This document shows, piece after piece, positions 33,170 through 44,092 of a DNA stretch of 64,000 nucleotides (the first letter of the stretch is position 1; every line of letters starts with the position of its first letter). Origin of the DNA: Phytophthora colocasiae (Eukaryota; Oomycota; Peronosporomycetes; Peronosporales; Peronosporaceae). The DNA lies in contig JAGKQI010000034.1 of the NCBI GenBank assembly GCA_018806915.1, positions 1,054,001-1,118,000 on the forward strand. Reading direction: 5' to 3'. The notes below the pieces were generated by a model. The model saw only the letters and a program-made list of their open reading frames with translations. It made no database searches and had not been told where the DNA came from. The position numbers and the translations under genes are program-made.

Positions 33170-34497
33170 ATGAAGCTCTTCCTGCCCACCCTCGTCGCCT
33201 CTGTGGTGCTCATGCTCAACGGAGCTGATGCTCTCAACGTCAAGATGCCTGGTGTCAACTACAACTCACGTAAGGGTCCCGACTGGGCTCCCGATAGCTC
33301 TAAGTGCAAGTCTGCGTCTGAGGTGCAGAAAGACATGTACGCACTCAAGGGAATCACCGACAAGGTCCGCATCTACTCTCTGGTGGACTGCAACCAGGCC
33401 GAACTCGTGCTTCCTGCCGCTAAGAACGCCGGTCTGCAAGTTCATCTCGGTATTTGGACGACCAAGAGCCACGACTACCTGTTGCAGGAGAAGGCGAAGC
33501 TTGCCGGTCTCATTGACTCGGGACTCTACGACAATAACGTCATTGGTCTTCACGTCGGTAGTGAAACGATCTACCGCGAAGAGATCAACGCAGACACAGC
33601 TATCAGCTACATGAAGGAGATCCGTGACTACATCCGTGGTCGTGGTAAGAACACTCCGGTTACCATTGCTGATGTGATTGACATCTACAACGCGAACCAA
33701 CAGCTCATCGACGCGGTCGACTACATCTCCGTGAACCAGTTCTCCTTCTGGGAGCGAGCTGATGTGAATGAAGGAGCTGCCATCACGCTTGACCGCCTCA
33801 AAAACCTTCGCGTTGCGGCTGCCAATAAGGGCAAGAAGGTCGTCATCTCGGAGACTGGCTGGAGTTCTGGTGGCTCAGACCCTGCTGCGGGTGTTGCTTC
33901 TCCTCAGAACCAGGCCAAGTTCTTCTCCGACTTCTTCCAGATGGCTCGTTCCCACAACTTCGACTACTACTGGTACGTCGCGTTCGACTCCAAGTGGCGC
34001 GTGACGAACGGTGGCAAGGAGGTTGAAGCCGACTTTGGTGTGTTCCAAGAGGACGACACGATGAAGGGCAACTTCCAAGGCTTGACGATCGGTTGGAAGG
34101 ACCCGAAGGCTCTCCGTAATGCTGGTACGAAGCTGCTTCTATCGGAAAAAGACGGTAACGTGTACATGTCGAGCAAGTCAGCGGACTGGCTGGTGCAGGA
34201 GCAACAGGTCTGGTTCTTCGACTCTGCTACTCAACAGGTGCGTTCTAAGAGCAGTGACCGCTGTCTGGACGCCTACCAGGGCTGGAATGGGGCATTGTGC
34301 ACGTGTACCGCTGCATGGACAATGAGGCCAACCAGAAGTGGACGTTCGAGAGTTCCACCGGTAAGCTCAAGCATGCGAAGCACCAGGGCTTCTGCCTGGA
34401 CACGGACCCGGCACAGGGCAACAAGCTTCAGCTGTACGGATGCTCGCCCAACAACCCGAACCAGCAGTGGAGCGTGATCAACCCGGCCAACATTTGA
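33170..34497 (+). pseudogene. GH17-lectin glucanase, copy 4, frameshift in lectin module
   Basis: The catalytic GH17 domain is intact and in frame. One G is missing from the G run at 34289-34292, the same position as the second lesion of copy 2. This replaces the lectin module after AYQGWNG by an Arg/Ser/Thr-rich tail ending at 34477 (435 residues). If real, the enzyme could still be secreted and active without lectin binding. If the missing G is a base-calling error, the gene is a normal 442-residue copy. Confidence 0.75.
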
Positions 34498-35756
34498 GCG
34501 CCGTCGTAGATCTTTTGTAGAGTTCCTGTCCTAAATAGAGTGGATACCCGTTTTGAAAACTCTACAACAGTGCTTGCTTCACCCATCTTACACATACTAG
34601 TAGTATTCATTTCCTATCCGTGATTTTAATCAGTTGCAGTCGTACGTGAAACTTTCACGACGAAAGTACACGTACGCAGGACAGTACATGAACAAGATGT
34701 CCCTGTAGTTCCAGGTGAAGTGCCAATGTTTTCTATTAGCAGTCGGCCGCGTGGCGAAGACTACAGTAAGATATGTACATTGCAATTCATGCGGAAAAAT
34801 ATTTTTTTCGAGCAAATGCCGGATGGTTCGCAAGCAAACAGAAATCAAAGTGGTTTTTCGAGCAAAAAGTAAGCCAAGCAAATTTTAGTAATCAATATAT
34901 AAATCTCTCGCTTCCCTGTCTTGCCTCTTAGTGCGTGAAGGTTCCACCCGTAGCATGCGTATACGAGATCATTACAAGCCTCCTTGGTGGCAAAACTACC
35001 GACTAGTTCATACCGCTTACGCCCCTGGATTGTACGTGGGTGTCCGATTCTACGTCGTACTCTGAGCTGTCTGCCATGCTTCACAGATTCAGGCTTGTGT
35101 ACTTCACTTTTGGTTTAGTAGTGGGCCGCTCTTTTGTGCTTGTATTCCTGGAGAAGATCGTTTTGTAACTTCTGTTTTGTAACTTCTTGTCAAAATCCAC
35201 AAGTCCTTAAGTTCGCATAGCTGCTTGCGAACCATCCGATTTGCTTGAAAAGTCACCATGAAACGGGGTTGCTTGGTAAAAAACCTTTTTTTGCTTGAAA
35301 AAAATCCGCACCCAATTCATGCGCTTCATCATCGGTGCCAATGCAGTCGTCACAGATCGTAACGTCGAAATGCTTTCGACGACAAAAGGACGACAGGTTG
35401 AGCCAGTCGCACGTACAAGAATTCACCAGACATCCCGGGATCACTTGCGTTGCGTGAAGCATTTTGTCACTAGAAGGACAGGCCACAACGTATTTCGAAA
35501 GGCACAACTACAAGTGCATGTAGTTATCAAGATAGAGGCATTGAGGTTGCTGCAAAAAAATTCAGTATTTGGTGTGTGATTGTTTTTGCTGTTAGTGTAC
35601 CAAGCATAGCACAGGCATCAGACATCTTCCCTATGCCACTGACGCGTGCTGCTTGAGCTCCTTTTCACCATTGTCACTTTCAATTTTCCCTGCAGGACGA
35701 CGAACACTAGAGTAGAATTACGAACTAGTTCCATCCACGACTAGTATTCATCCACG

Positions 35757-37892
35757 ATGAAGCTCTTCCTGCCCACCCTCGTCGCCTCTGTGGTGCTCAT
35801 GCTCAACGGAGCTGATGCTCTCAACGTCAAGATGCCTGGTGTCAACTACAACTCACGTAAGGGTCCCGACTGGGCTCCCGATAGCTCTAAGTGCAAGTCT
35901 GCGTCTGAGGTGCAGAAAGACATGTACGCACTCAAGGGAATCACCGACAAGGTCCGCATCTACTCTCTGGTGGACTGCAACCAGGCCGAACTCGTGCTTC
36001 CTGCCGCTAAGAACGCCGGTCTGCAAGTTCATCTCGGTATTTGGACGACCAAGAGCCACGACTACCTGTTGCAGGAGAAGGCGAAGCTTGCCGGTCTCAT
36101 TGACTCGGGACTCTACGACAATAACGTCATTGGTCTTCACGTCGGTAGTGAAACGATCTACCGCGAAGAGATCAACGCAGACACAGCTATCAGCTACATG
36201 AAGGAGATCCGTGACTACATCCGTGGTCGTGGTAAGAACACTCCGGTTACCATTGCTGATGTGATTGACATCTACAACGCGAACCAACAGCTCATCGACG
36301 CGGTCGACTACATCTCCGTGAACCAGTTCTCCTTCTGGGAGCGAGCTGATGTGAATGAAGGAGCTGCCATCACGCTTGACCGCCTCAAAAACCTTCGCGT
36401 TGCGGCTGCCAATAAGGGCAAGAAGGTCGTCATCTCGGAGACTGGCTGGAGTTCTGGTGGCTCAGACCCTGCTGCGGGTGTTGCTTCTCCTCAGAACCAG
36501 GCCAAGTTCTTCTCCGACTTCTTCCAGATGGCTCGTTCCCACAACTTCGACTACTACTGGTACGTCGCGTTCGACTCCAAGTGGCGCGTGACGAACGGTG
36601 GCAAGGAGGTTGAAGCCGACTTTGGTGTGTTCCAAGAGGACGACACGATGAAGGGCAACTTCCAAGGCTTGACGATCGGTTGGAAGGACCCGAAGGCTCT
36701 TCGTAATGCTGGTACGAAGCTGCTCCTGTCTGAAAAAGACGGCAACGTGTACATGTCGAGCAAGTCAGCCGACTGGCTGGTGCAGGAGCAGCAGGTCTGG
36801 TTCTTCGATTCTGCTACCCAGCAGGTGCGTTCTAAGAGTAGTGATCGTTGTTTGGATGCCTACCAGGGCTGGAATGGGGGTGTCGTTCACGTGTACCGCT
36901 GCATGGACAATGAGGCCAACCAGAAGTGGACTTACGACAGCTCGTCCGGTCAGTTGAAGCACGCTACCCACCAGGGTTTCTGTCTGGACCAAGATGCTGG
37001 ACAGGGTAACAAACTTCAGTTGTACGGATGCTCGCCCAACAACCTCAACCAGCAATGGGGCGTCATGGATCCAAACGACATTTCCGACGGCTGGACGTTC
37101 TCCGATGGCTCTGTGCGGTTCTACACGACGGAGTCCTCCAAGGCATTTGCTCAATTGGTACGCAACGGTGATGACGTTGCGATCGCGTTTGGTGGCAGCA
37201 ACGTCGGTAATTCTCAGTGGTTCTACGACTCAAACACTCACCTCATCAAGGCGAAGGATAGTAACTTGTGTCTCGACGCCTACCAGCCTTGGGACGGTGG
37301 CATTGTTCACGTCTACGCCTGTAACGCCAACGAGGTGAACCAGCGCTGGAATATGGACGCGAACACCAACCAGTTGAAGCACATGACCCACAACGGCTTC
37401 TGCTTGGACGCCGATTTGTCTGCTAACAACGGCGCCGGCAAGCTCCAGCTCTGGGGCTGTCACCTGAACAACAACAACCAGGTGTGGCGGATGATCCCAG
37501 CGTCTGCTACTGCTGCAACCGTGCGAGGGTCAAGTGTGAGCGACGCGTATCTGCAGCCAACGACCCAGGACACAGTGGTGGGCGCTGCATCCACTGGTAA
37601 ATGGGCGCAACATTGGTTCTGGGATGGTAACTCGAACCACCTGGTCTCTAAGCTTAATGGCCAGTGCCTCGACGCCTACGAGGCCTGGAACGGCGGTCGC
37701 GTGCACACGTACGGGTGCATCACAACTGAGGGCAACCAGAAATGGAGCTACGACGCCACTAACAATATGCTCAAGCACGTGAAACACTCTGGATTCTGCC
37801 TCGCATTTGACAACGCCAGCAATAAGCTACTACAACTTAAGAGCTGCAACACTGGAGATAACACACAGCGCATTACCATCGACGCCGCATAA
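35757..37892 (+). CDS. GH17 endo-beta-1,3-glucanase with extended three-part lectin tail, copy 5
   Basis: 711 residues. The first about 320 residues match the other copies: signal peptide, Glu132, Glu228. After about 36700 the DNA diverges at synonymous sites, and the protein continues past the usual end into two further ricin/CBM13-like units, giving three CLDAY...GG.VH.Y.C repeats: RCLDAYQGWNGGVVHVYRC, LCLDAYQPWDGGIVHVYACN and QCLDAYEAWNGGRVHTYGC. Each has QxW-type motifs. The longer tail probably strengthens or broadens glycan binding. This copy looks like the ancestral 3' end of the array and carries the promoter type of copies 2-4. Confidence 0.92.
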   Translation: MKLFLPTLVASVVLMLNGADALNVKMPGVNYNSRKGPDWAPDSSKCKSASEVQKDMYALKGITDKVRIYSLVDCNQAELVLPAAKNAGLQVHLGIWTTKSHDYLLQEKAKLAGLIDSGLYDNNVIGLHVGSETIYREEINADTAISYMKEIRDYIRGRGKNTPVTIADVIDIYNANQQLIDAVDYISVNQFSFWERADVNEGAAITLDRLKNLRVAAANKGKKVVISETGWSSGGSDPAAGVASPQNQAKFFSDFFQMARSHNFDYYWYVAFDSKWRVTNGGKEVEADFGVFQEDDTMKGNFQGLTIGWKDPKALRNAGTKLLLSEKDGNVYMSSKSADWLVQEQQVWFFDSATQQVRSKSSDRCLDAYQGWNGGVVHVYRCMDNEANQKWTYDSSSGQLKHATHQGFCLDQDAGQGNKLQLYGCSPNNLNQQWGVMDPNDISDGWTFSDGSVRFYTTESSKAFAQLVRNGDDVAIAFGGSNVGNSQWFYDSNTHLIKAKDSNLCLDAYQPWDGGIVHVYACNANEVNQRWNMDANTNQLKHMTHNGFCLDADLSANNGAGKLQLWGCHLNNNNQVWRMIPASATAATVRGSSVSDAYLQPTTQDTVVGAASTGKWAQHWFWDGNSNHLVSKLNGQCLDAYEAWNGGRVHTYGCITTEGNQKWSYDATNNMLKHVKHSGFCLAFDNASNKLLQLKSCNTGDNTQRITIDAA

Positions 37893-38049
37893 CCTGCATC
37901 ACATCATACGGGTTTGAACAAAATGCTTTTGAAATGATACCCTTCTTTTGTCATTTGTTGTACTAAGTAGGAGTTGAAGTTGTCGTACTTACCTGAAGAG
38001 ATCCATTCCGATTAGAAGCCCCACTTCCCCCATTGAAAGGATTAGGAAG

Positions 38050-40826
38050 ATGGCTGCTACGTACGACGTCAATTGCGAGATGCGTGGACACGAGGGAGCG
38101 GTATGTATCCTTGTTTCACCCGCATCATGTTCTTCCTCTTTATATCCTCTTTCTCCTCATATATGAATTATGTTCTAACTCTCCCTATATCGCTTGTAGG
38201 TTCGCTGTATCTCTTCCCTATCCAATGACCTACTGGTGACTGGCGCTATGGACTCTATAGCTCGCGTTTGGCTACGCGACTCCAGCTCCAGCATCGGGGC
38301 GTTTGTAGCCATGGAAAGCGCTACTATCTTCGACCACGAGCACTGGGTCACGGCCAGTGTGGCACTCGAAGGAGGCGGCTTCGCTACGGGCAGTATGGAC
38401 AAGAACATCCGTCTTTTTGACGCCGAAGGCCAACGCTTTGGTCTCTTAAAAGGCCACGAGGGCGGCGTCATCTCTTTGGCCTTGTCTAGCGACAAGAAGC
38501 TGCTCCTTTCCGGTAGTTGGGACGGCACAGCACGTGTCTGGAGCCTCGAGACTCTCCAGTGTCTGCACGTGCTGCCCGGCCACGAGAACGGCGTGTGCGT
38601 GCTCGGTCTGCCTGATGGCTCGTTGGTGACAGGATCTACAGGTCAACAGGTGGGCAACAGCGTGGCGGACTTCAAGCTCCGCTTTTGGGCCAAGGACACG
38701 TTCGCGCTAACTAACACGTTGATGGACCACCAAGGACCAATCCGACAGCTGGTTCTGGTGCCGGATATCGGCTTCGTGAGCTGCTCCAACGACGGATCCA
38801 TCAAGCTGCGGACGCTGGACGGCACAGTGATGGCCAGTATGGAGCACCCGTTGAATGCGGAGGGCAAACCGGGCTTTGTGCTTGGTGTTTGTGTGTTGAA
38901 CAACGGTTTTATAGTGTCTGCCAGCGAGGATTGTACAGCAAGAGTGTGGTCGCAGGAAGGCACACTGATTCAGACGGTGGAGCACCCAGGAGGACTGTGG
39001 TGCGTTACGGCTCTGCCCAACGGAGACTTTGCTACGGGTTGCGACGATAAGGCCGTGCGGGTATTTACGCACGATCCAGCGCGGGTAGACGCTGACGCGG
39101 TGGCTTCGTTTCAAGCAGCAGTGGAGGAGGCGCGGGTCGCGAAGACGCGCGGACCGAGTGGCGTGGAGATCGAGGCACTTCCAGATTATGAGCAGCGGGC
39201 GAGTGTTAACGGAACTTCGGACGGGCAGATTCAAATGTTCCGTCGTGGCACTAAAGCGTGGGCTTGCCAGTGGAGCGGGCCTTCGAGAACCTGGATTGAT
39301 GTATGTACTTCAAGTATTGCTTGTGTCGATATTTCAAACTGTAGTACTTCAAGTAACTGAGAGAGGCTTGTGTCTGTAGATCGGTGAGGTGACTGGTACT
39401 GGAGGCGGCGGTGTGGTGGACGGCGAAGCGTACGACATGGTGATCCCAGTGGAAATTGAGCTGCCTGGTGGTCTCAGGAAATTAGAGATTGGGTACAACC
39501 AAGGGCAGAATCCGTTCACAGTGGCTCAAGAATTTATCGATAAGCACATGCTCGATCAAGCTTATCTGCGCGAAATCGCCGATTACATCACGCAACGGGC
39601 TGCAGAGTACCGTCCACCTGTGCTAGGAAACAACGACAGCGTGAATTCTGCGGTCAGCACTGCACCCAGTGAGCCTACTGTCGCTGCGCCACGATACAAG
39701 TATTTCCCTGTGGTAAAGCTTATTTCATGTTGCTCAATGTGTTGTATGCTGGTGAACTGACGACTTCATTATTTGCAGTCTGGATACAACACGTTTGAGA
39801 CGACCAAGATCGCGAAGCTCATGAGCACATTGCGTCAGTTTAACGACAAGATGAGGGAGGCTCAGGTACCCCACGTTGATGGAAGCGTTCCTAGTTTCTG
39901 TACCTGACTTTTGGCCACCGTTCTAATTTCTTGCAGGCACCTGAAGCTCTCACGGACTCCGATGTTATCGCATTGGATCAGATTGTGCACACTGTTCAGG
40001 ACACTGCTTTCTACCATTCGTCCACATTCGCTGCTCCTGAGATCGCCACTTTGGGGAATGTGCTCGATAAGTGGCCTGCTAAGTACGCGTTCCCCACGTT
40101 GGATCTTCTGCGACTTGTGCTGGTCCACCCCCAGGGTCCAGTAGCTCTTGGTGAAGCTGGTTTGAACGCGCTTGTCCCGAAGATGTTAAGTTTGGGATTG
40201 CAACCAGGGCCCGAAGACGGCGACGACGCGATTCCTGTGGCAACACGCATGCTCTCACTCCGAGTTCTTGCAAATATGTTTCTGCATGACGCAGCAAAAA
40301 ACGCAGTCTTGGCTCACAAAAGCGAAGTACTGAGCAAGTTGCCATCCTTCCAGGCTTTCCACCACAAGCTCGTGGCGTTGAGTCTCTCGACGGTTCTGCT
40401 CAAGTAAGTACTTGCTTTTGTTCATTATTGAACCGACAGGAATTAACGTTGTTTGGTGTCAGCTTCGCACGAACACAGGCAGTATCCCCTGAAGCTCTGA
40501 CACCTGACGATCAGGTCGTGGTGGTCTCATTGGCCGCAGATCTACTCAACGGCTCGTACACTGTTCAGGAGTTAGGAGACGACACAATCCTGCGATCACT
40601 CGTGGCGATCGGCACGCTCGTACGTTTTGCACTTGTCCCATTTTCCTACCACGAACTTGTTCCTTACATAATGAATTTACATGCACTTCAGGCGTTCAGT
40701 GGCGATGCGAAGGCCAAAGAGACAGCAAACATTCATGTAGCCATCTTCAGTGCTGCCAAAGCTACTCAAGCAACGTCTCCAGTTGTCCAGGAATGTCTCG
40801 CAGAGCTTCAGCAGCTTCTGAGCTAG
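38050..40826 (+). CDS. PLAA: PLAA/Doa1-like ubiquitin-binding WD40-PFU-PUL protein
   Basis: Seven exons: 38050-38100, 38200-39300, 39380-39712, 39779-39865, 39937-40403, 40463-40619 and 40692-40826; 776 residues, with all six introns GT-AG and frame-consistent. Residues 1-about 300 form a WD40 propeller (GHEGA, LLLSGSWDGTARVWSLE, FATGCDDKAVRVF). The PFU domain follows (YDMVIPVEIELPGG, NPFTVAQEFIDKH), then the PUL armadillo domain beginning KYFPVSGYNTFETTKIAKLM. This order is diagnostic of PLAA/Ufd3/Doa1, a cofactor of the Cdc48/p97 ATPase that binds ubiquitin and acts in ubiquitin recycling and endolysosomal or mitochondrial quality control. The gene begins 157 bp after GH17 copy 5 on the same strand, with no functional link implied. 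Confidence 0.94.
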
Positions 40827-41264
40827 ACTTTGAACAAGACTTAACAATGGACAACGGTGGACATGCAACATTTTGACCAGGTGGGAGCTTGTGTGTTGGT
40901 GTAGGAAGTGTCTGTTACCCCCACAGGAGTGTTTCGAGTGTTTTTTGTGTGGTTATAAACTTCCTCTCATGCAAATTAAATAGCCCATCGGTGGAGAGCG
41001 TCACCGCATCAGCGGTGGTGGGGCTGCATGGCCTCTTTACGTGGGGTTGGGTGGGGTAGATAGATGCGAGACTCTTGGCAGATAGCTCCACTGCTTGGAA
41101 CCGCTGCCGCTTGTTTTTTTATGGTCTGCCCCTGGACGATGAACGTGGATGCTTTTTTCTGGGTGGAGGACTGGACTGGACCTAAGTCGACGATGATTTT
41201 TTGTGTAGCTGTAGTAGGAAGTGCAAAATGAGCCGGAAGGCGTCATTTCTCCATCAAAAAATCT

Positions 41265-41960
41265 TCACGAGCCCGTGTAACTCCCCGACGAGTGAAGCAC
41301 TAGGTCGTTGAAGTGAACACGCAGAGGGGACGACACGTCCAGGCTGCGTCTGCACAGCAGTCCAGTCCAGGACTTGGAAGAAGAGGATGAACTACAGGAT
41401 AAACTCCCAGAGTTGCGTGAAACTGCAGTGTCTCCAGGCCAATGAATTGGTTGGAAGCTGTCTGGGATGTTGATAGAGGCTGAACGGAACGGGATAGGAC
41501 CGTTGTCCTCCTCGTTCTCCAGCTCTGGAATGGCTTCACTCTCCGTCGTGAGGTGTAGTGACAGGTTGTTCATGAGGCAGGCTGGGGCCGTAATGGAGCG
41601 CTCGTACACGTTGGACTTGAACCTTTTTGCCACTGGACGGATGACGCGTGCAGGAGCGTTCGGCAGTTCCAGAGTTTTGCGTTTCCGACTGATCACGGGG
41701 GTGACGGCCGGTTTCTCTTCGGTAAAGTCCGCTTCCGGTTCTTCTTCTTCATCATCATCTTCTTCTTCTTCTTCTCGACTGCGTTTGTTGTTATCCAAAC
41801 GATCGAGAAGTGACGCCATGGGGTTCACTGGACGCTCAAAGTCGACGCCGTCAATCGAGTGGAAGATAGGGCTGACGTCCTGTTCCTGTTCCTCAAAGGC
41901 GAACATGAGTTCTTCGTCTTCTCCTTCGCTAAAGTCCGCACGTCGGTGGTCGAAGCTCAT
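41265..41960 (-). CDS. Acidic hypothetical protein
   Basis: 231 residues, single exon, convergent with the PLAA homologue. I recognise no domain. Visible features: an acidic N-terminus (FSEGEDEELMFAFEEQEQD), a run of Glu/Asp around residues 62-78, then basic patches (ISRKRKTLEL, RPVAKRFKSNVYERS) that could be nuclear localisation signals, and a Ser-rich C-terminus. Composition suggests a disordered nuclear regulatory protein, which is inference only. Codon use is like that of neighbouring genes, and the frame is much longer than expected by chance. Confidence 0.65.
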   Translation of the reverse strand: MSFDHRRADFSEGEDEELMFAFEEQEQDVSPIFHSIDGVDFERPVNPMASLLDRLDNNKRSREEEEEDDDEEEEPEADFTEEKPAVTPVISRKRKTLELPNAPARVIRPVAKRFKSNVYERSITAPACLMNNLSLHLTTESEAIPELENEEDNGPIPFRSASINIPDSFQPIHWPGDTAVSRNSGSLSCSSSSSSKSWTGLLCRRSLDVSSPLRVHFNDLVLHSSGSYTGS

Positions 41961-43363
41961 CGTAACAGTAGGAGCTTCTTCTTGGTCGACTGCCTACAGT
42001 ACTGGAGGCTTGGGGCCTGCTGCGCGTCTTGCGGAATGAAGTGTCTGCTAGTGTGTGTGTCGCTCTTTTTCCACTGGCAAAGCTGCTATCGCTTTTCGCG
42101 AGGAGCTACAAATGTTTGGAGCTAATAACGGCTGAGAAGAGGTGCAAACTGAAGTGATAAGGGCATTTTTTTTCCACAGCAAACGCTCAAGCCCATAGAG
42201 CTCTTTGGACTGGATAGAACGGCAAGAATGTGAGACTTGGCACGGGTTTCCACTGGCAATGGACTAAAAGGCAGTGAAACCCGTATGATGGAGCGACGTC
42301 ACATTGGCTTTAGGGCTAAGAAGGTTCAGGCGGAGCGCAAGAAGCTCAATTGGCATACACTTAAGCACCAGCACCGGCGTTACGATGGGCGAGATGGAAA
42401 AAAGTGTTGCAGGTGGAGCGCTGCAATTGCGTAGTACATGTCCATGACATTGTAGTAGCTGCGAAAAGCCGACATACTACAGTACTTCAGTGCTGGCTTC
42501 GCGCGGTTCGGGGACTATTTGAGATGCCTGCATTTGGTCAAACGTTCCGACGGAGCCTGAGCAGCCTATAAAGCTGCAATAGACCGACAACAATAGGCCC
42601 TGGTATTTTTGCTGGTAGGGCATTCTGGGCCGCTAGGAATGCCGTTGCCATCTTATCACCTCAATGCGAATCACTTAAAGTTGGCTCTGTGTTGGCTGTG
42701 AACAGGAGCTAAATGCAGCTTATACGACTGATCTCTGATCCCGTTGTGGCCATATTCTTGGCAAACCATTGATTGTTTTAAAACCCATCCGTGAAGTGAA
42801 GTAGACTATCATTTTCCAGACGATGTTCTGCGTGATCAGGCTACTCAATTTCCCCGGACGCTGCAGTTTCGCGCCTTGTCACGCTGGTGTTGCAACGCCC
42901 ACCACCACCTTCGCGTTTTCCCTCAGCTTATTCAACGTCTCCATCTGAGAATTTCGTGGCAATAACTAGTGAAAGTGTTGGTCCAAATAACTGTCAAAAA
43001 TGGAGCGCGACGGAGAGCGGTTGGATGATTGAACTTCATCCACTTGTTATTGCGAACATGACGGTTAAAATGCTAGAGACACCACTTGTTTCCTTTCTCT
43101 GTGGCGTCAAATTTTCCAATGGGGGAGAAAGACGTCACCTATGCGGCGGCATTACTTTATGGCGCCATTGCTTGTAACCTCCTATTCGACTTTGATTCGG
43201 AACTTATGCAATATCTTTCCACCACTAATGTTGAAGCTGCCACGTCAGATTCGTACCATGAAATGGGTACACTGTAGAAGGTTCGGCAAATAGACTGTGC
43301 TGATTGGTCAATGAAAGGACGCGTCCCTTCGCGTGCATAGTTTTGGATAGATCCATATCCAAA
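41961..43363. other. Intergenic region, 1.4 kb
   Basis: Only short open frames without recognisable content. No repeat or RNA gene is evident. Confidence 0.5.
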
Positions 43364-44047
43364 ATGGATATGGATAACATGACCGAGGTACCGATCCTGA
43401 TCTCCCAACTACCTGTACATCCTTCGGTCTCATCGCAATCTCCGTCCAAGGTCTCCAGCCCCACGCCCAACGCAACAGGCTGCGTCGGGTTCAAGTTGTC
43501 GCTGCTGACGCCTCGCAAGCCTTCGTTGCACTGTTGTCTGGTTTTTCGCAACTTCTACGTTGCTTCTCTTCGCATCGTACAGGTTAATACAGACGGATCC
43601 AGCACAGAACTGGTCAGCACCTACCCGCTCATGCAGCATGTGTACTGCGAAGATGACGCGCAGGACTGGAAACTCGTCAAGTTGGATCAACTACCCGTGA
43701 GCTGGAACCCTCATGTCTTCGACAGCTTCTACGTTTACCTCTTGCAGCCATCACCGCTATGGGAGACATGGGAACTGCGCGACGTCAAGCTCTATGTGAT
43801 GCCCGAGGAGTCGATGAGTGAAGCTAGTAGCGTTTTGAAGCAGGGTTCCACAGATAAAAGGCCCAGTCTCAGTCGAAAAGTAAGTGCTACAGAAGGGCGG
43901 CTTACACAACTGCTTGAACACCGTACGTCTCGATCAGCACTGCAGCACTGCAATTCAGGGACTGATTCCACTGTGAATGCAGTCGAGGACCAGGCCACAC
44001 GTTGTTTGGACCTGGTGTTGAGACTACGCGAGTTATTCCAGCAATGA
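43364..44047 (+). CDS. NICN1: Nicolin-1-like protein (tubulin polyglutamylase complex)
   Basis: 227 residues from the ATG at 43364; an earlier frame extension starts at a non-ATG codon. Two blocks match animal nicolin-1: FRNFYVASLRIVQV near the start and FYVYLLQPSPLWETWELRDVKLYV (listed as FYVYLLQPSPLW then ELRDVKLYV), the QPSPLW segment being the most distinctive. In animals NICN1 is a subunit of the neuronal tubulin polyglutamylase complex that modifies axonemal and cytoplasmic microtubules. Oomycetes have flagellate zoospores, so an axonemal role is plausible. The C-terminal third is Ser-rich and unlike the animal protein. Convergent with the RCC1 gene; the stop codons are 45 bp apart. Confidence 0.7.
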   Translation: MDMDNMTEVPILISQLPVHPSVSSQSPSKVSSPTPNATGCVGFKLSLLTPRKPSLHCCLVFRNFYVASLRIVQVNTDGSSTELVSTYPLMQHVYCEDDAQDWKLVKLDQLPVSWNPHVFDSFYVYLLQPSPLWETWELRDVKLYVMPEESMSEASSVLKQGSTDKRPSLSRKVSATEGRLTQLLEHRTSRSALQHCNSGTDSTVNAVEDQATRCLDLVLRLRELFQQ

Positions 44048-44092
44048 AAGTGATTATGTGCAGCGTTTATTCTCCTAGTGAACGAGTGCTCG

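Larger units (their letters stand above)
25401..37892 (+). repeat. Tandem array of five ~2.59-kb GH17 gene units
   Basis: Start codons lie at 25410, 28000, 30583, 33170 and 35757, so the period is 2,583-2,590 bp. Each unit is about 1.33 kb of gene plus about 1.26 kb of spacer, nearly identical between copies. The first unit has a different upstream sequence, with similarity starting only around TTCATCCAAGATG. Copy 5 diverges from the others after about 36700 within the gene. The edges therefore lie within or right at genes, as expected for unequal crossing over between two older paralogues. Confidence 0.95.

Noticed and set aside
42237..42434. Lys/Arg-rich 65-codon open frame in the 1.4-kb intergenic region
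   Set aside because: Short, no domain, no splice partners or initiator in place.
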